Notes: generated by a model not told the origin, from the letters alone. A DNA stretch of 64,000 bases from Prevotella sp. (GCA_017619375.1 JAFZSL010000051.1:124001-188000); one strand, 5' to 3'. Shown: positions 1 through 9,236, counted from the stretch's first letter. Translations and numbers: made by a program.

Positions 1-906
1 CCTTCCTGGGTTGAAGGCGGTCGTCGGTTCATAGAGCGGTTCCACAACGTCGTAGGGGATGGTGGTCTCCACGATGGGTTTGAGCGTCGTGCCGAGGGTG
101 AGCGTCCTCCAAGGCGTGTTGCCCGGCAGCGGGATGCCCGGGAACACACTTCCTATGCCGTTGAACTCTCCTTGTTCCGGGAAGGCGATGGAGTAGCCTT
201 TCCCATTCTCGTAGTCGCTGAGCCTTGAGCCGCAGTAGTTGCTGCCCACGCCGGTCTCGCCCACCAACACCCATCCTTCGTCACCAATGCGGAAGAGGCA
301 GGGGAAGGTGTATCCAAGTCCGAAACGCGACTTGCTGGTCATCGGCGCATCGGCGGTGTATTCCTCCTCATACGATGGTTTCGTGCGCTCCCATCCTTCG
401 AAAGGCCCTATCTGCGGACAGAGGAAGGTGGTGGTTTGCGCGGGGAAGTTGAAAGCGCTCTCCTCCCTGAGGATGACGGCGCATTTCGGGTTGTCGTTCT
501 TTTGGCGTGGGATGGTGTATCGGTAGGCCACGTCGTTGGCGGAGACGAGGAAGGTGACCGTCATCCGTCCCCCCTCGGCATTGAGGAAGTCGAGGTCGAG
601 TTGGTTGGCGGCATAGTGGATATGCGAAGCCTTTGCCTGGGCCATCGTGTAGGTTTTCTCCACTTTCGATGTCCTGGTGGCGTCAAGGCGGAGTCCTTGT
701 GAGAAGTCGCCGATGTCGGCCACGAATCCGAGGGTCGACGGTGTGACCAGTTGTCGTCCGTCGAGCCATATCTCATAGTTTGCCTTTCCTTGGTCGATGA
801 TGATGTTCACTTTCAGGTTGCCCTCCGGAGAGGCTACTGACTGCATGTCGGCGCCCCGTGCCATGGTAGCGATGGCGAGCAGGGCCATAAGGATGGTTTT
901 CTTCAT
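1..906 (-). CDS. GH97 family glycosidase, N-terminal part (cut by window edge)
   Basis: 302 codons are visible; the gene runs off the left edge. It begins at the complement of 904-906 with a Sec signal peptide (MKKTILMALLAIATMARG), then the GH97 N-terminal beta-domain pattern: a SPEGNLKV opening followed by YEIWLDGRQLV and a TPSTLGF segment. The visible end reads IPYDVVEPLYEPTTAFNPGR, which fits the entry into the catalytic barrel of GH97. Known of the family: periplasmic or outer-membrane exo-acting alpha-glucosidases (SusB type, inverting) or alpha-galactosidases (retaining). The residues that separate the two lie outside the window, so substrate is unknown. Divergent from the S9 peptidase at 1082; each has its own promoter. 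Confidence 0.85.
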   Translation of the reverse strand, partial: MKKTILMALLAIATMARGADMQSVASPEGNLKVNIIIDQGKANYEIWLDGRQLVTPSTLGFVADIGDFSQGLRLDATRTSKVEKTYTMAQAKASHIHYAANQLDLDFLNAEGGRMTVTFLVSANDVAYRYTIPRQKNDNPKCAVILREESAFNFPAQTTTFLCPQIGPFEGWERTKPSYEEEYTADAPMTSKSRFGLGYTFPCLFRIGDEGWVLVGETGVGSNYCGSRLSDYENGKGYSIAFPEQGEFNGIGSVFPGIPLPGNTPWRTLTLGTTLKPIVETTIPYDVVEPLYEPTTAFNPGR

Positions 907-924
907 AAGAGGCAAATGTTTTTG

Positions 925-955
925 CAAACTTAGCAAAAAAAACACATATGGCAAA
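925..955 (-). promoter_or_regulatory. Bacteroidota-type promoter for the GH97 gene
   Basis: Read on the minus strand: -33 element TTTG (955-952), 19-nt spacer, -7 element TAAGTTTG (932-925). This matches the TTTG-N19/21-TAnnTTTG consensus and lies about 20 nt before the GH97 start codon. Confidence 0.7.
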
Positions 956-991
956 GAAATGAGGTGAAAAGGGGAGTTAAACCAATGAATT

Positions 992-1023
992 TTTGGCTAT
1001 GAGAAGGAAAAACGTTACTTTTG
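992..1023 (+). promoter_or_regulatory. Bacteroidota-type promoter for the S9 peptidase run
   Basis: -33 TTTG (992-995), 20-nt spacer, -7 TACTTTTG (1016-1023). Transcription would begin near 1028-1030, which places the ATG at 1082 about 50 nt into the message and rules out initiation at the upstream ATG at 1028. Confidence 0.7.
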
Positions 1024-1081
1024 CAGATTGATAGTCGTTGTCTGCGCCTTGGGCTCCAGCGATGCCTTCCACCTTATAAAT

Positions 1082-3331
1082 ATGACAATGAGAAAAGCCT
1101 TCCTCCTTTGCATCATCCTCCTGGCTGCAGCGATAGAAGTGACAGCCAATCCGATTAGTCCGACGGGTTCTACTGGTCCGACCGGTGACACGATCAGTAT
1201 CTTCCAGTTGACCCATGGGAAGTTTTCCGCCGAGAACATGCGGTCGCTTGCGCCCCTCGCCGACGGTGCCAGTTTCGCACAGTTCGACAGTGAGCACGAG
1301 AAGGTGTTGAAATACTCGTTTGCCACAGGTGAGCAGACGGGTGTCATCTTCGATGTCGATGACACCAAGGGTGACAACATCACCGATGTCGACGAGTATT
1401 TTCCCAGTCCAGATGGCAAGCGCCTTTTGGTCGGCACCCACACCGAAAGCATCTACCGTCGTTCCTACAAAGCCGAATTCTACATCTACGATGTGGAGTC
1501 CCACCATCTCAAAGCCCTTTCCAAGAATGGTGCTCAGCAGTCGCCCGTGTGGTCTCCCGACGGCGGCAAGGTGGCCTTCGTCAGGGACAACAACATCTTC
1601 GTGGTGGATGTGGAGACCGGCAAGGAGACCCAGGTGACCACCGACGGTCGCCGCAATGAGGTCATCAACGGCATTCCCGACTGGGTGAATGAGGAGGAGT
1701 TCAGTTTTGCCACCTCCATGGCCTTCACCGCCGACAGTCGCCACATCTGTTGGATAAGATACGACGAGTCGCGTGTGAAGACTTATGCATTGCAAATGTT
1801 CCAAGGTCGCCATCCCTCACATTTCGAATATGGCTATTATCCTGGTGAATATGCCTACAAATACCCCAAGGCCGGGCAGGACAACGCCGTTGTCACCGCA
1901 TGGCGGCACAATCTCTCCGACCACTCCACGGCACAGTTTTCCCTGCCATTGCCCGCCGAAGGCTACATCCCCCGCATCCTCCCCGGCATCGGCAGCCAGG
2001 ATGTGGTGCTGTGCACCATGAACCGTCATCAGGACTCCCTGTGCATCTACAGCGCCGATGCCGAGAAACTCACCTGCCGCCTCCTCGTCACCGAGACCGT
2101 GCCGAAATACATCAGTGAAGATGTCCTTTCCAACCTCTCCTTCCTGAAAGACGGCAAGGGGATGCTGTTGACCAGCGACCGCGATGGCACCACGCAGGTT
2201 TATCTCGTCTCACAGGACTTCCGCAGCCAGAAAAAACTCACCAACGCCCTTTATGGTGTCACCGACGTCTATGGCTATGACGAGAAGACACGGACGCTCT
2301 ATTACCAGGCCGCCGGTGTCTCGCCCATGGAACGGGAGGTGTATATGTCCAACGGCAAGGGGCGCACCACCTGCCTCACCAAAAGAAAGGGATGGAACAA
2401 GGCCCTCTTTTCCTCCGACTTCCAATATTACATCCTCACCTGGAGCGACATGAACACGCCTTTCGAATGCGACGTCTATGACATCAAAGGCAAGCACTTG
2501 CGCTCCGTGGTGGACAACAAGGATTTGAAAGCGACCATCGCCACCCTTGACGCCCCCTCCAAGGAATTCTTCTCCTTCACCACTTCGGAGAACGTGACGC
2601 TTAACGGATGGATGGTGAAGCCCCCGCATTTCGACCCCAATCGCAAGTATCCGGTCATCATGTTCCAATACAGCGGCCCTGGCAACCAACAGGTGGTCAA
2701 CTCCTGGAGTTTCGGTTCGATGGGGCAGGGTGGCATGTTCGACCAGTATCTCGCCCAGCAAGGTTTCATCGTCGCCTGCACCGACGGACGCGGGACAGGC
2801 GGCAGGGGTGCCGACTTCGAGAAATGCACCTATCTGAAACTTGGTGAACTGGAGTCCCGTGACCAGGTGGAGACCGCCATATGGCTTGGCCGCCAACCCT
2901 ATGTCGACGCCGACAACATCGGCATCTGGGGATGGAGTTACGGCGGATTCTGCACCTTGATGAGCATGAGCGAGGGCAGGGAGGTCTTCAAGGCCGGCGT
3001 GGCCGTGGCGCCCCCCACCGACTGGCGTTTCTACGACACCATCTACACCGAGCGTTTCATGCGCACGCCGCAGGAGAACCCCGAGGGCTACGACACCAAT
3101 CCCACCGTCAGGGCCGACCGCCTCCATGGCGCGCTCCTCATCTGCCACGGCCTTGCCGACGACAACGTACACCCGCAAAACACCTTCGAATACACGGAGG
3201 CACTCGTGCAAGCCGACAAGGACTTCAAGATGCAAATCTACACCAACCGCAACCATAGCATCTATGGCGGCAACACCCGCACCCACCTGCTGAGGCAAAT
3301 CGCCACCTTCTTCCAAGAGAAACTGAAGTAA
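1082..3331 (+). CDS. Dipeptidyl peptidase IV-like S9 serine peptidase
   Basis: 749 aa, starting MTMRKAF with a signal peptide (MRKAF at 1088 is an equally good start). An N-terminal beta-propeller is followed by the prolyl oligopeptidase catalytic domain. The triad is visible: Ser619 in GWSYGG, Asp693 in HGLADDN and His725 in NRNHS. The propeller carries the DWVNEEEF motif (Glu204-206), equivalent to the double-Glu motif with which DPP-IV enzymes grip the substrate amino terminus, so release of Xaa-Pro/Xaa-Ala dipeptides from peptides is likely, in the periplasm or at the outer membrane. First gene of a same-strand run to 8107 (31-nt gap to the next gene); the downstream 2-oxoacid oxidoreductase and aminotransferase suggest peptide use. 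Confidence 0.9.
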   Translation: MTMRKAFLLCIILLAAAIEVTANPISPTGSTGPTGDTISIFQLTHGKFSAENMRSLAPLADGASFAQFDSEHEKVLKYSFATGEQTGVIFDVDDTKGDNITDVDEYFPSPDGKRLLVGTHTESIYRRSYKAEFYIYDVESHHLKALSKNGAQQSPVWSPDGGKVAFVRDNNIFVVDVETGKETQVTTDGRRNEVINGIPDWVNEEEFSFATSMAFTADSRHICWIRYDESRVKTYALQMFQGRHPSHFEYGYYPGEYAYKYPKAGQDNAVVTAWRHNLSDHSTAQFSLPLPAEGYIPRILPGIGSQDVVLCTMNRHQDSLCIYSADAEKLTCRLLVTETVPKYISEDVLSNLSFLKDGKGMLLTSDRDGTTQVYLVSQDFRSQKKLTNALYGVTDVYGYDEKTRTLYYQAAGVSPMEREVYMSNGKGRTTCLTKRKGWNKALFSSDFQYYILTWSDMNTPFECDVYDIKGKHLRSVVDNKDLKATIATLDAPSKEFFSFTTSENVTLNGWMVKPPHFDPNRKYPVIMFQYSGPGNQQVVNSWSFGSMGQGGMFDQYLAQQGFIVACTDGRGTGGRGADFEKCTYLKLGELESRDQVETAIWLGRQPYVDADNIGIWGWSYGGFCTLMSMSEGREVFKAGVAVAPPTDWRFYDTIYTERFMRTPQENPEGYDTNPTVRADRLHGALLICHGLADDNVHPQNTFEYTEALVQADKDFKMQIYTNRNHSIYGGNTRTHLLRQIATFFQEKLK

Positions 3332-3361
3332 AAAGGATACAAACTTTAAAAAATCAATCAT

Positions 3362-4582
3362 ATGCAAGTCAAAAGAATCATCATCGCCCTCGCCCTGGCC
3401 GCCACACTCGTTCCGGTACAGGCCAAGGATGTCACCATCGTGGTGACCAACAACGAGCGTTTGCAACGCCAGGAACTCGTGGAAGTGAGCGCCCGTGAGG
3501 TGTACCGTCAACTCGGTGTGGACGAGAACACGCCGTTTGTGGTGAAAAACGCCCTCGGGCAAGAAGTGGACTACCAACTCACCTATGACGGCTTGCTGCT
3601 TATCGACGCATCCGTCCGGCCATGCGGAACGGCCAAGTATACGGTCAGCCCGGGTATCCCGCACGAAATGAAAACCGTCGTCGTCGGAAAGATGTACCCG
3701 GAAAGGGTCGACGACATCGCGTGGGAGAACGACCGCACCGCCTATCGACTCTATGGCCCCGCTCTGCAGCGTTCCGGCGAGAAGGCCTACGGCATCGACG
3801 TGTGGTTGAAGAACACCCCCGACCTCGAGGTTGACCGTCGCTACGAGGTGGAACTCTCCAACCACGAGCGCATACAGCAACTCCTCAAGGAAGGCAAGAA
3901 AGACGAAGCCCGCCAGGTGGAGATAGAAACCACCTACCATTTCGACCACGGCTACGGTCTCGATTGCTACAAGGTGGGTCCGTCGCTCGGTTGCGGCACA
4001 CCTGCCTTGATGGAAAACGGATACCTTGTCATGCCCTACAGTTACAAGGAGTATCGCATCCATGACAACGGCCCGTTGCGTTTCACCGTGGAACTCGTCT
4101 ATAACCCCACAACGGCAGCTGGACAGAAGAACATCGTCGAGCACAGGCTCCTCAGCCTGGACAAAGGTTCCAACTTCAACAAGATGACCGTCTGGTATGA
4201 AGGGCTCACCAAACCCATCGATATCGCTTCGGGCGTGGTCATCCATGTGGAAGACACGCAGACCGTGAAATGCGGTCGCGATTTTGTGGCCTATGCCGAC
4301 CCCACCGACAACCCCGCAGCCCAGAATTTCCAAATCTATGTCGCCGCCCTCTATCCCAACGGCATCTCTGAGACCAAGCAACTCATGCTTGACACACCGA
4401 TGAACGGCATCGCCGGGCACGCCATAGGCATCCTCAAGGACTACAGCAACGCCCAGCGCTACACCTATTATTTCGGTTCGGCGTGGAGCAAGAACGATGT
4501 CCGTAATTTCGACGAGTGGGTGTTGCGCATCAACTCCTTCCTCGACGCGTTGCACAGTCCGCTTGAGGCAAGAGTGGAATAG
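3362..4582 (+). CDS. DUF4861-like secreted protein
   Basis: 406 aa with a clear Sec signal peptide (cleavage near VQAKD). The body is beta-rich, without membrane segments. Recognisable blocks are GPALQRSGEKAYGIDVWLK (about 137-155), an FDHGYGLDCYKVG block and the GCGTPALMENGYLVMPYSY block near 215-235; these resemble the DUF4861 family of Bacteroidota, which is often found near polysaccharide-degradation genes and has no proven activity. Here it sits 30 nt after a peptidase and 38 nt before iorA, so the context does not support a carbohydrate role directly. The function is unknown; the family call rests on pattern memory. Confidence 0.6.
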   Translation: MQVKRIIIALALAATLVPVQAKDVTIVVTNNERLQRQELVEVSAREVYRQLGVDENTPFVVKNALGQEVDYQLTYDGLLLIDASVRPCGTAKYTVSPGIPHEMKTVVVGKMYPERVDDIAWENDRTAYRLYGPALQRSGEKAYGIDVWLKNTPDLEVDRRYEVELSNHERIQQLLKEGKKDEARQVEIETTYHFDHGYGLDCYKVGPSLGCGTPALMENGYLVMPYSYKEYRIHDNGPLRFTVELVYNPTTAAGQKNIVEHRLLSLDKGSNFNKMTVWYEGLTKPIDIASGVVIHVEDTQTVKCGRDFVAYADPTDNPAAQNFQIYVAALYPNGISETKQLMLDTPMNGIAGHAIGILKDYSNAQRYTYYFGSAWSKNDVRNFDEWVLRINSFLDALHSPLEARVE

Positions 4583-4620
4583 GATTTATCATCAATATCA
4601 TTATCATAAAAGCAAGAAAA

Positions 4621-6231
4621 ATGAAAAGACTCCTTTTGGGCGACGAGGCCATCGCACAAGGTGCGCTCGATGCCGGTCTGAGCGGGGTGTATGCCTACCC
4701 AGGCACCCCCTCCACCGAAATCACCGAGTACATCCAGAACTCGCCGCTCGCCATCCAGCGTGATGTCCACCGTAACTGGTGCACTAATGAGAAGACGGCC
4801 ATGGAGGCCGCCCTCGGCATGTCGTATATGGGAAAACGCGCCCTCGTGTGTATGAAACACGTGGGACTGAATGTCTGCGCCGACCCCTTTGTTAATGCCG
4901 CCATGACAGGCACCAACGGAGGCATTGTCGTCGTAGCCGCCGACGACCCCTCCATGCACTCCTCGCAGGACGAGCAGGACAGCCGCTTCTATGGCAAGTT
5001 CGCCATGGTGCCGGTGTTTGAACCCAGTTCGCAACAAGAGGCATACGACATGGTCATCGAGGCCTTCGAATATTCCGAGAAAGAGCACCTCCCCGTACTC
5101 ATGCGCGTCACCACCCGCATGGCTCATTCCCGTGCCGTGGTGGAAGTGAAGGACACCCCCCGGGAGCCCAACGCGCTCAACTACGACTCCGTGGCCGCCA
5201 ACTGGGTGCTCCTGCCCGTCAACGCCCGCAGGCGCAACGACCATGTCACAGCCCAGCAGCAACACCTCGAGGATGATGCCGCTGCCGCCTCCACCAATGC
5301 CTGCTTCGATGGTCCCGACCATTCCCTGGGCATCATCGCCAGCGGCATCGCCTACAACTATGTGCGCGAATGTTATCCGACCGACTGTCCTTACCCCATC
5401 CTCAAGATCACCCGTTATCCGCTTCCCAAGGCTTTGATAAGGCAGATGACAGCGGCTTGTGAGCGCATACTTATCGTGGAGGAAGGCCAGCCCGTCATCG
5501 AGGAGGCTTTGAAAGGCATCATGCCCGGCGACGCCGAAATCATCGGACGACTCACCGGAGACCTGCCACGCACCGGCGAACTCAATCCCGACAGCGTACG
5601 CAAGGCTCTTGGCCTGGAGCCGCTCGAAGGCTACGACTCTTGTGACGACGTGGTGGGAAGACCGCCGGCACTCTGCAAGGGCTGCGGCCACCGCGATGTC
5701 TATACGGCGCTCAACGAAGTGCTGCTCGACTATCCCAACGCACGCGTCTTCGGAGACATCGGCTGCTATACACTCGGTTTCCTGCCCCCGTTCCATGCCA
5801 TCCACTCCTGTGTCGACATGGGCGCGAGCATCACGATGGCCAAGGGTGCCGCCGATGCAGGGCAATGGCCTGCCGTGGCAGTCATCGGCGACTCCACCTT
5901 CACCCATTCCGGCATGACCGGACTGTTGGATGCCGTCAATGAGAACGCCAACATCACTGTCATCATCAGCGACAACCTCACCACAGCCATGACCGGCGGC
6001 CAGGACTCCGCCGGCACCAACAAGTTCGAGGCCATCTGCCGCGGTCTTGGCGTCAGCGACGACCACCTGCGCGTCGTAGTGCCACTGCCGAAGAACATGC
6101 CGGAAATCAAGGCTGCCATCAAGGAGGAAATAGAATACAAGGGCGTGAGTGTCATCATTCCCAGAAGGGAGTGCCTGCAGACCTACCAGCGCCATCTCAA
6201 ACAAAAGAAAGCCAAGGAGGGGAAACAATGA
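4621..6231 (+). CDS. iorA: Indolepyruvate:ferredoxin oxidoreductase alpha subunit, lacking the C-terminal ferredoxin domain
   Basis: 536 aa. The N-terminal transketolase-like pyrimidine-binding domain opens with GDEAIAQGALDAG and the YPGTPSTEI motif. The C-terminal TPP-binding half has LCKGCGHRDVY (about 349-359), GDIGCYTLGF (about 379) and the TPP/Mg motif GDSTFTHSG...N (about 422-450). Known role: TPP-dependent oxidative decarboxylation of aryl-2-oxoacids (indolepyruvate, phenylpyruvate) to aryl-acetyl-CoA with ferredoxin, or the reverse reductive carboxylation in anaerobes. Classical IorA ends with two [4Fe-4S] CxxCxxCxxxC clusters; here the protein stops after SVIIPRRECLQTYQ with a basic tail and has no such motif. 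Overlaps iorB by ATGA. Confidence 0.88.
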   Translation: MKRLLLGDEAIAQGALDAGLSGVYAYPGTPSTEITEYIQNSPLAIQRDVHRNWCTNEKTAMEAALGMSYMGKRALVCMKHVGLNVCADPFVNAAMTGTNGGIVVVAADDPSMHSSQDEQDSRFYGKFAMVPVFEPSSQQEAYDMVIEAFEYSEKEHLPVLMRVTTRMAHSRAVVEVKDTPREPNALNYDSVAANWVLLPVNARRRNDHVTAQQQHLEDDAAAASTNACFDGPDHSLGIIASGIAYNYVRECYPTDCPYPILKITRYPLPKALIRQMTAACERILIVEEGQPVIEEALKGIMPGDAEIIGRLTGDLPRTGELNPDSVRKALGLEPLEGYDSCDDVVGRPPALCKGCGHRDVYTALNEVLLDYPNARVFGDIGCYTLGFLPPFHAIHSCVDMGASITMAKGAADAGQWPAVAVIGDSTFTHSGMTGLLDAVNENANITVIISDNLTTAMTGGQDSAGTNKFEAICRGLGVSDDHLRVVVPLPKNMPEIKAAIKEEIEYKGVSVIIPRRECLQTYQRHLKQKKAKEGKQ

Positions 6232-6800
6232 AAACCGATATCATACTTTGCGGAGTAGGCGGCCAGGGCATCCTGTCCATCGCCACCATCATCGGCGAGG
6301 CCGCCATGAAGGAGAACCTTTACATCAAACAAGCCGAGGTGCACGGCATGTCGCAACGTGGCGGAGACGTGCAGAGCAACTTGCGCATCGCCTCGGACCC
6401 CATTGCCAGCGACCTCATCCCCAAGGGCCAGGCCGACGTCATCATCTCCATGGAACCCATGGAGGCGTTGAGATATCTGCCTTTCCTCAACAAGGAGGGT
6501 TGGATCATCACTTCGTCGACGCCCTTCGTCAACATCCCCAACTACCCCGACCTCGACACCCTCAAGGCCGACTTGGGCAAGGTGAAGAACGTCATCCTCG
6601 TCGACATCGAGCAACTGGCCAAGGACAATGGCGTCCCGCGCTCGGCCAATGTCATCCTGCTGGGTGCGGCGCAAAAGGCATTGGGCATCGACTATGAGAA
6701 GATAGAGGATGCCATCCGCCGTGTGTTTGGAAGAAAGGGAGAGGCCGTCGTGGAGGCCAACATCAAGGCGCTCTCCATAGGAAAGGAAGCACAGAAATGA
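6228..6800 (+). CDS. iorB: Indolepyruvate:ferredoxin oxidoreductase beta subunit
   Basis: 190 aa; gamma-type (POR/KOR gamma) subunit with the glycine-rich opening GVGGQGILSIATIIG and the EVHGMSQRGG signature. It pairs with IorA in the cytoplasm to form the 2-oxoacid oxidoreductase. The start at 6228 is chosen because it overlaps the iorA stop (ATGA) and is preceded by AAGGAGGGGAAACA, an unusually strong Shine-Dalgarno for Bacteroidota. Its own stop overlaps the aminotransferase start by ATGA, so the three genes are translationally coupled. Confidence 0.9.
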   Translation: MKTDIILCGVGGQGILSIATIIGEAAMKENLYIKQAEVHGMSQRGGDVQSNLRIASDPIASDLIPKGQADVIISMEPMEALRYLPFLNKEGWIITSSTPFVNIPNYPDLDTLKADLGKVKNVILVDIEQLAKDNGVPRSANVILLGAAQKALGIDYEKIEDAIRRVFGRKGEAVVEANIKALSIGKEAQK

Positions 6801-8107
6801 AAGAGACTCCCATATCCAAGTCGCTGATAGACAATGCTATCAAGGACTATGGCATCCAAGACTTCGCCAAAGCCACCATCCGCGAGGTGAAGGCCATCGC
6901 CGCCTTCGCAGAGAAGGAATCGGGGGTGGAGTTCATCAAGATGGAGATGGGCATCCCCGGTTTGCCCGCCGCCAAGGTAGGCGTCGACGCCCAGGTGAAG
7001 GCGTTGGAGGAAGGCATTGCCAACATGTATCCCGACATCCAAGGCTATCCCGAACTCAAGCGTCAGGCCAGCCGTTTCGTCAAGGCTTTCATCGGCATCG
7101 ACATCGCACCGGAAGGCTGTATCCCCACCGTGGGGTCTATGCAAGGCACCTACGCCTCGCTGATGCTCTCCTTGCAAGCCGACCCGAAGAAGGACACCGT
7201 GCTCTTCATCGACCCGGGATTCCCCGTGCAGAAGATGCAGATCCAGGTGATGGGAGGCAAACTGTCATCGTTTGACATCTATGACTATCGTGGCGACAAA
7301 CTCGCTCCCAAGGTGGAGTCGTATTTGGAGAAGGGCAACATCTGCGCCATCATTTACAGCAATCCCAACAACCCCTCGTGGGTGTGCCTCACCGAGGAGG
7401 AACTGAAAGCGCTGGGCGAGTTGGCCAACCGTTACGACACCATCGTCTTGGAGGACCTGGCCTATTTCGCCATGGACTTCCGCACAGACCTGAGCAAGCC
7501 GTTCCAGCCTCCCTATCAACCCACGGTTGCGAGATACACCGACAATTACATGCTGCTCGTCAGCGGGTCGAAGGCCTTCAGTTATGCTGGAGAGCGCATC
7601 GCCGTCACCTGCATCAGCGACAAACTCTTCCATCGCCATTACGACGCGTTGTCAAAGCGTTACGAGGGACTGCCTTTCGGCATGGTGTTCTCCACCCGCA
7701 TCCTCTACGCCCTCTCTTCAGGCACCAGCCATAGTGCGCAATACGCACTGGCAGCCATCATGAAGGCGGCCTGCGACGGAGAATACTGCTTCCGCGAGGA
7801 AGTGAAGGTGTATGGTGAGAGAGCCAGGAAGTTGAAGGACATCTTCACGCGGCATGGCTTCACCATCGTCTACGACCAGGACATGGGCAAGCCCATCGCC
7901 GATGGTTTCTATTTCACCATCGGTTATCCAGGGATGACCAGCGGACAGTTGGCACGTGAATTGATGTACTATGGCGTGAGTGCCATCTGCCTCATCACCA
8001 CGGGCAGCCATCAAGAAGGCCTCCGCGTCTGTACGTCGTTCATCCGCGACAACCAATATGACTTGCTGGAAGAGCGCATGGCCATCTTCCAGGAGAACAA
8101 TAGTTGA
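6797..8107 (+). CDS. PLP-dependent class I/II aminotransferase
   Basis: 436 aa, fold-type I. Visible landmarks are the substrate-side glycine segment EMGIPGLPA, IIYSNPNNPSW (PLP ring contact), LEDLAYFAMDF and the PLP-binding lysine K259 in SGSKAFSYAGERIAV. The SNPNNP and SGSKxFSYAGxR patterns fit AspC/aromatic-type enzymes. Translationally coupled to iorB. From context I infer that it interconverts an aromatic (or branched) amino acid and the 2-oxoacid that IorAB handles, either catabolically or, as known for some rumen Prevotella, in synthesis of Phe/Trp/Tyr from aryl acids. Substrate is not readable from sequence. Confidence 0.85.
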   Translation: MKETPISKSLIDNAIKDYGIQDFAKATIREVKAIAAFAEKESGVEFIKMEMGIPGLPAAKVGVDAQVKALEEGIANMYPDIQGYPELKRQASRFVKAFIGIDIAPEGCIPTVGSMQGTYASLMLSLQADPKKDTVLFIDPGFPVQKMQIQVMGGKLSSFDIYDYRGDKLAPKVESYLEKGNICAIIYSNPNNPSWVCLTEEELKALGELANRYDTIVLEDLAYFAMDFRTDLSKPFQPPYQPTVARYTDNYMLLVSGSKAFSYAGERIAVTCISDKLFHRHYDALSKRYEGLPFGMVFSTRILYALSSGTSHSAQYALAAIMKAACDGEYCFREEVKVYGERARKLKDIFTRHGFTIVYDQDMGKPIADGFYFTIGYPGMTSGQLARELMYYGVSAICLITTGSHQEGLRVCTSFIRDNQYDLLEERMAIFQENNS

Positions 8108-8111
8108 TAGA

Positions 8112-8181
8112 TTATAGGTTTTCCTGGTTTTCCTTGTCATCCTTTTTTTGGGGGGATATTAGGGCTACCAGGAAAACTATA
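8112..8181. terminator. Inverted repeat between convergent genes
   Basis: Arms GTTTTCCTGGT (8118-8128) and ACCAGGAAAAC (8167-8177) are perfect complements, flanked by further TATA pairing. The spacer holds a T7 run and a G6 run. It sits between the convergent aminotransferase and patatin genes, so it may end transcription from both sides; the loop is long (38 nt). Confidence 0.45.
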
Positions 8182-8192
8182 TTCCTATAGGG

Positions 8193-9233
8193 CTATTTCC
8201 TTTTGAGCAAATCCTTGATTTCTTGTGCTTTTTCGCGTGTCGCCTTTTCTCCTCTTTCCATCATGGTGATGATGCTCTCCCGACTGAAACTGGACACCTC
8301 GAAATCGGCCAAATAAGGAGAGATGTACACGTCGGCATCCTCTCGGTTGACTTTCAATTTCTTCCTGTCAGGGCGGGAGAAGGCCCAATCGAGCAGTCCT
8401 CCGATGCCAAAGGTTTCCTTCAAAGAGAATTTGTCTTCATCCTCATCCTCGTCCAAGTCGTCCGATTCCAGGTCGATGGCGATGACAACATCGGCTCCCA
8501 TGCTGCGCACCACGTCGACAGGTAGGTTGTTCATCATGCCGCCGTCCACGAGCGAGCGTCCTTTCCATTTCACGGGTTTGAAGGCGCCCGGAATGGCCAT
8601 GCTTGCACGCATCGCCAATTCCAGTTCACAATTGTTCATGATGATTTCTTCCTGGTTCTTCATATCCACAGCCACGCAGCGGAAAGGAATGGGCAGTTTG
8701 TCGAAGTTCTCTATGCCATCGAAAGGCTTTGTAAGACTGTCGAGCAGATGAGTGATTTGTCTCCCACTGAGTAATCCGAGTCCACCGGTCTCCACTTTGT
8801 CGTCATCCACATTTTCCTTAGGCTTGGTCTTGAGTATGGGGAATCCCAGGATGTAGAGCGTGCCGTCTTGTTCGTCGACGATGTTGGCCGCGACGGAAAT
8901 GTTCCTGTTGCTGAAGAGGTTGAGCCACTGCTGGCTGAGGAATAGTTCTTCAATGTCGTTGGCTTTGTATCCGCAGGCGTAAAGTCCGCCCACGATGGAC
9001 CCGATGCTTGTCCCTGCGATGAAATCGATGGGTGTGTCAAGTTCCTCGAGCACTTTCAGGGCGCCCACTTCCGCCGCTCCCTTTGCACCGCCGCCCCCAA
9101 GCACCAGCCCCACGAGTGGACGACCATCCGGGTGTAACTCATCCCCTGGGGTCGTGGGAACCGTCTGCAGCGAAGCGGCCGTCATGGTGGTGGTGAATAT
9201 GAGTAGCAATGTGATGATGAATGTCTTGCGCAT
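8193..9233 (-). CDS. Patatin-like phospholipase, exported
   Basis: 346 aa with a signal peptide (MRKTFIITLLLIFTTTMTAA). It has the oxyanion motif GGGGAKG (47-52), nucleophile Ser76 in GTSIG and catalytic Asp230 in VDGGMMNN: the complete Ser-Asp dyad of patatin-fold acyl hydrolases (RssA/NTE group). An acidic tract DLDEDEDEDKF lies near 260. It lacks the C-terminal beta-barrel seen in larger PlpD-type or Bacteroidota patatins, so a periplasmic lipid acyl hydrolase is the likeliest role. Only 3 nt separate it from the upstream lipoprotein gene; the two are one transcript. Confidence 0.87.
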   Translation of the reverse strand: MRKTFIITLLLIFTTTMTAASLQTVPTTPGDELHPDGRPLVGLVLGGGGAKGAAEVGALKVLEELDTPIDFIAGTSIGSIVGGLYACGYKANDIEELFLSQQWLNLFSNRNISVAANIVDEQDGTLYILGFPILKTKPKENVDDDKVETGGLGLLSGRQITHLLDSLTKPFDGIENFDKLPIPFRCVAVDMKNQEEIIMNNCELELAMRASMAIPGAFKPVKWKGRSLVDGGMMNNLPVDVVRSMGADVVIAIDLESDDLDEDEDEDKFSLKETFGIGGLLDWAFSRPDRKKLKVNREDADVYISPYLADFEVSSFSRESIITMMERGEKATREKAQEIKDLLKRK

Positions 9234-9236
9234 GAG

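Noticed and set aside
2210-4555. 781-codon open frame antisense to the S9 peptidase and DUF4861-like genes
   Set aside because: It is a codon-bias shadow crossing two well-supported genes and their junction; no signal peptide, motif or promoter fits it. The same applies to the long antisense frames at 4468-6228, 11545-12990, 48586-50127 and 61502-63538.
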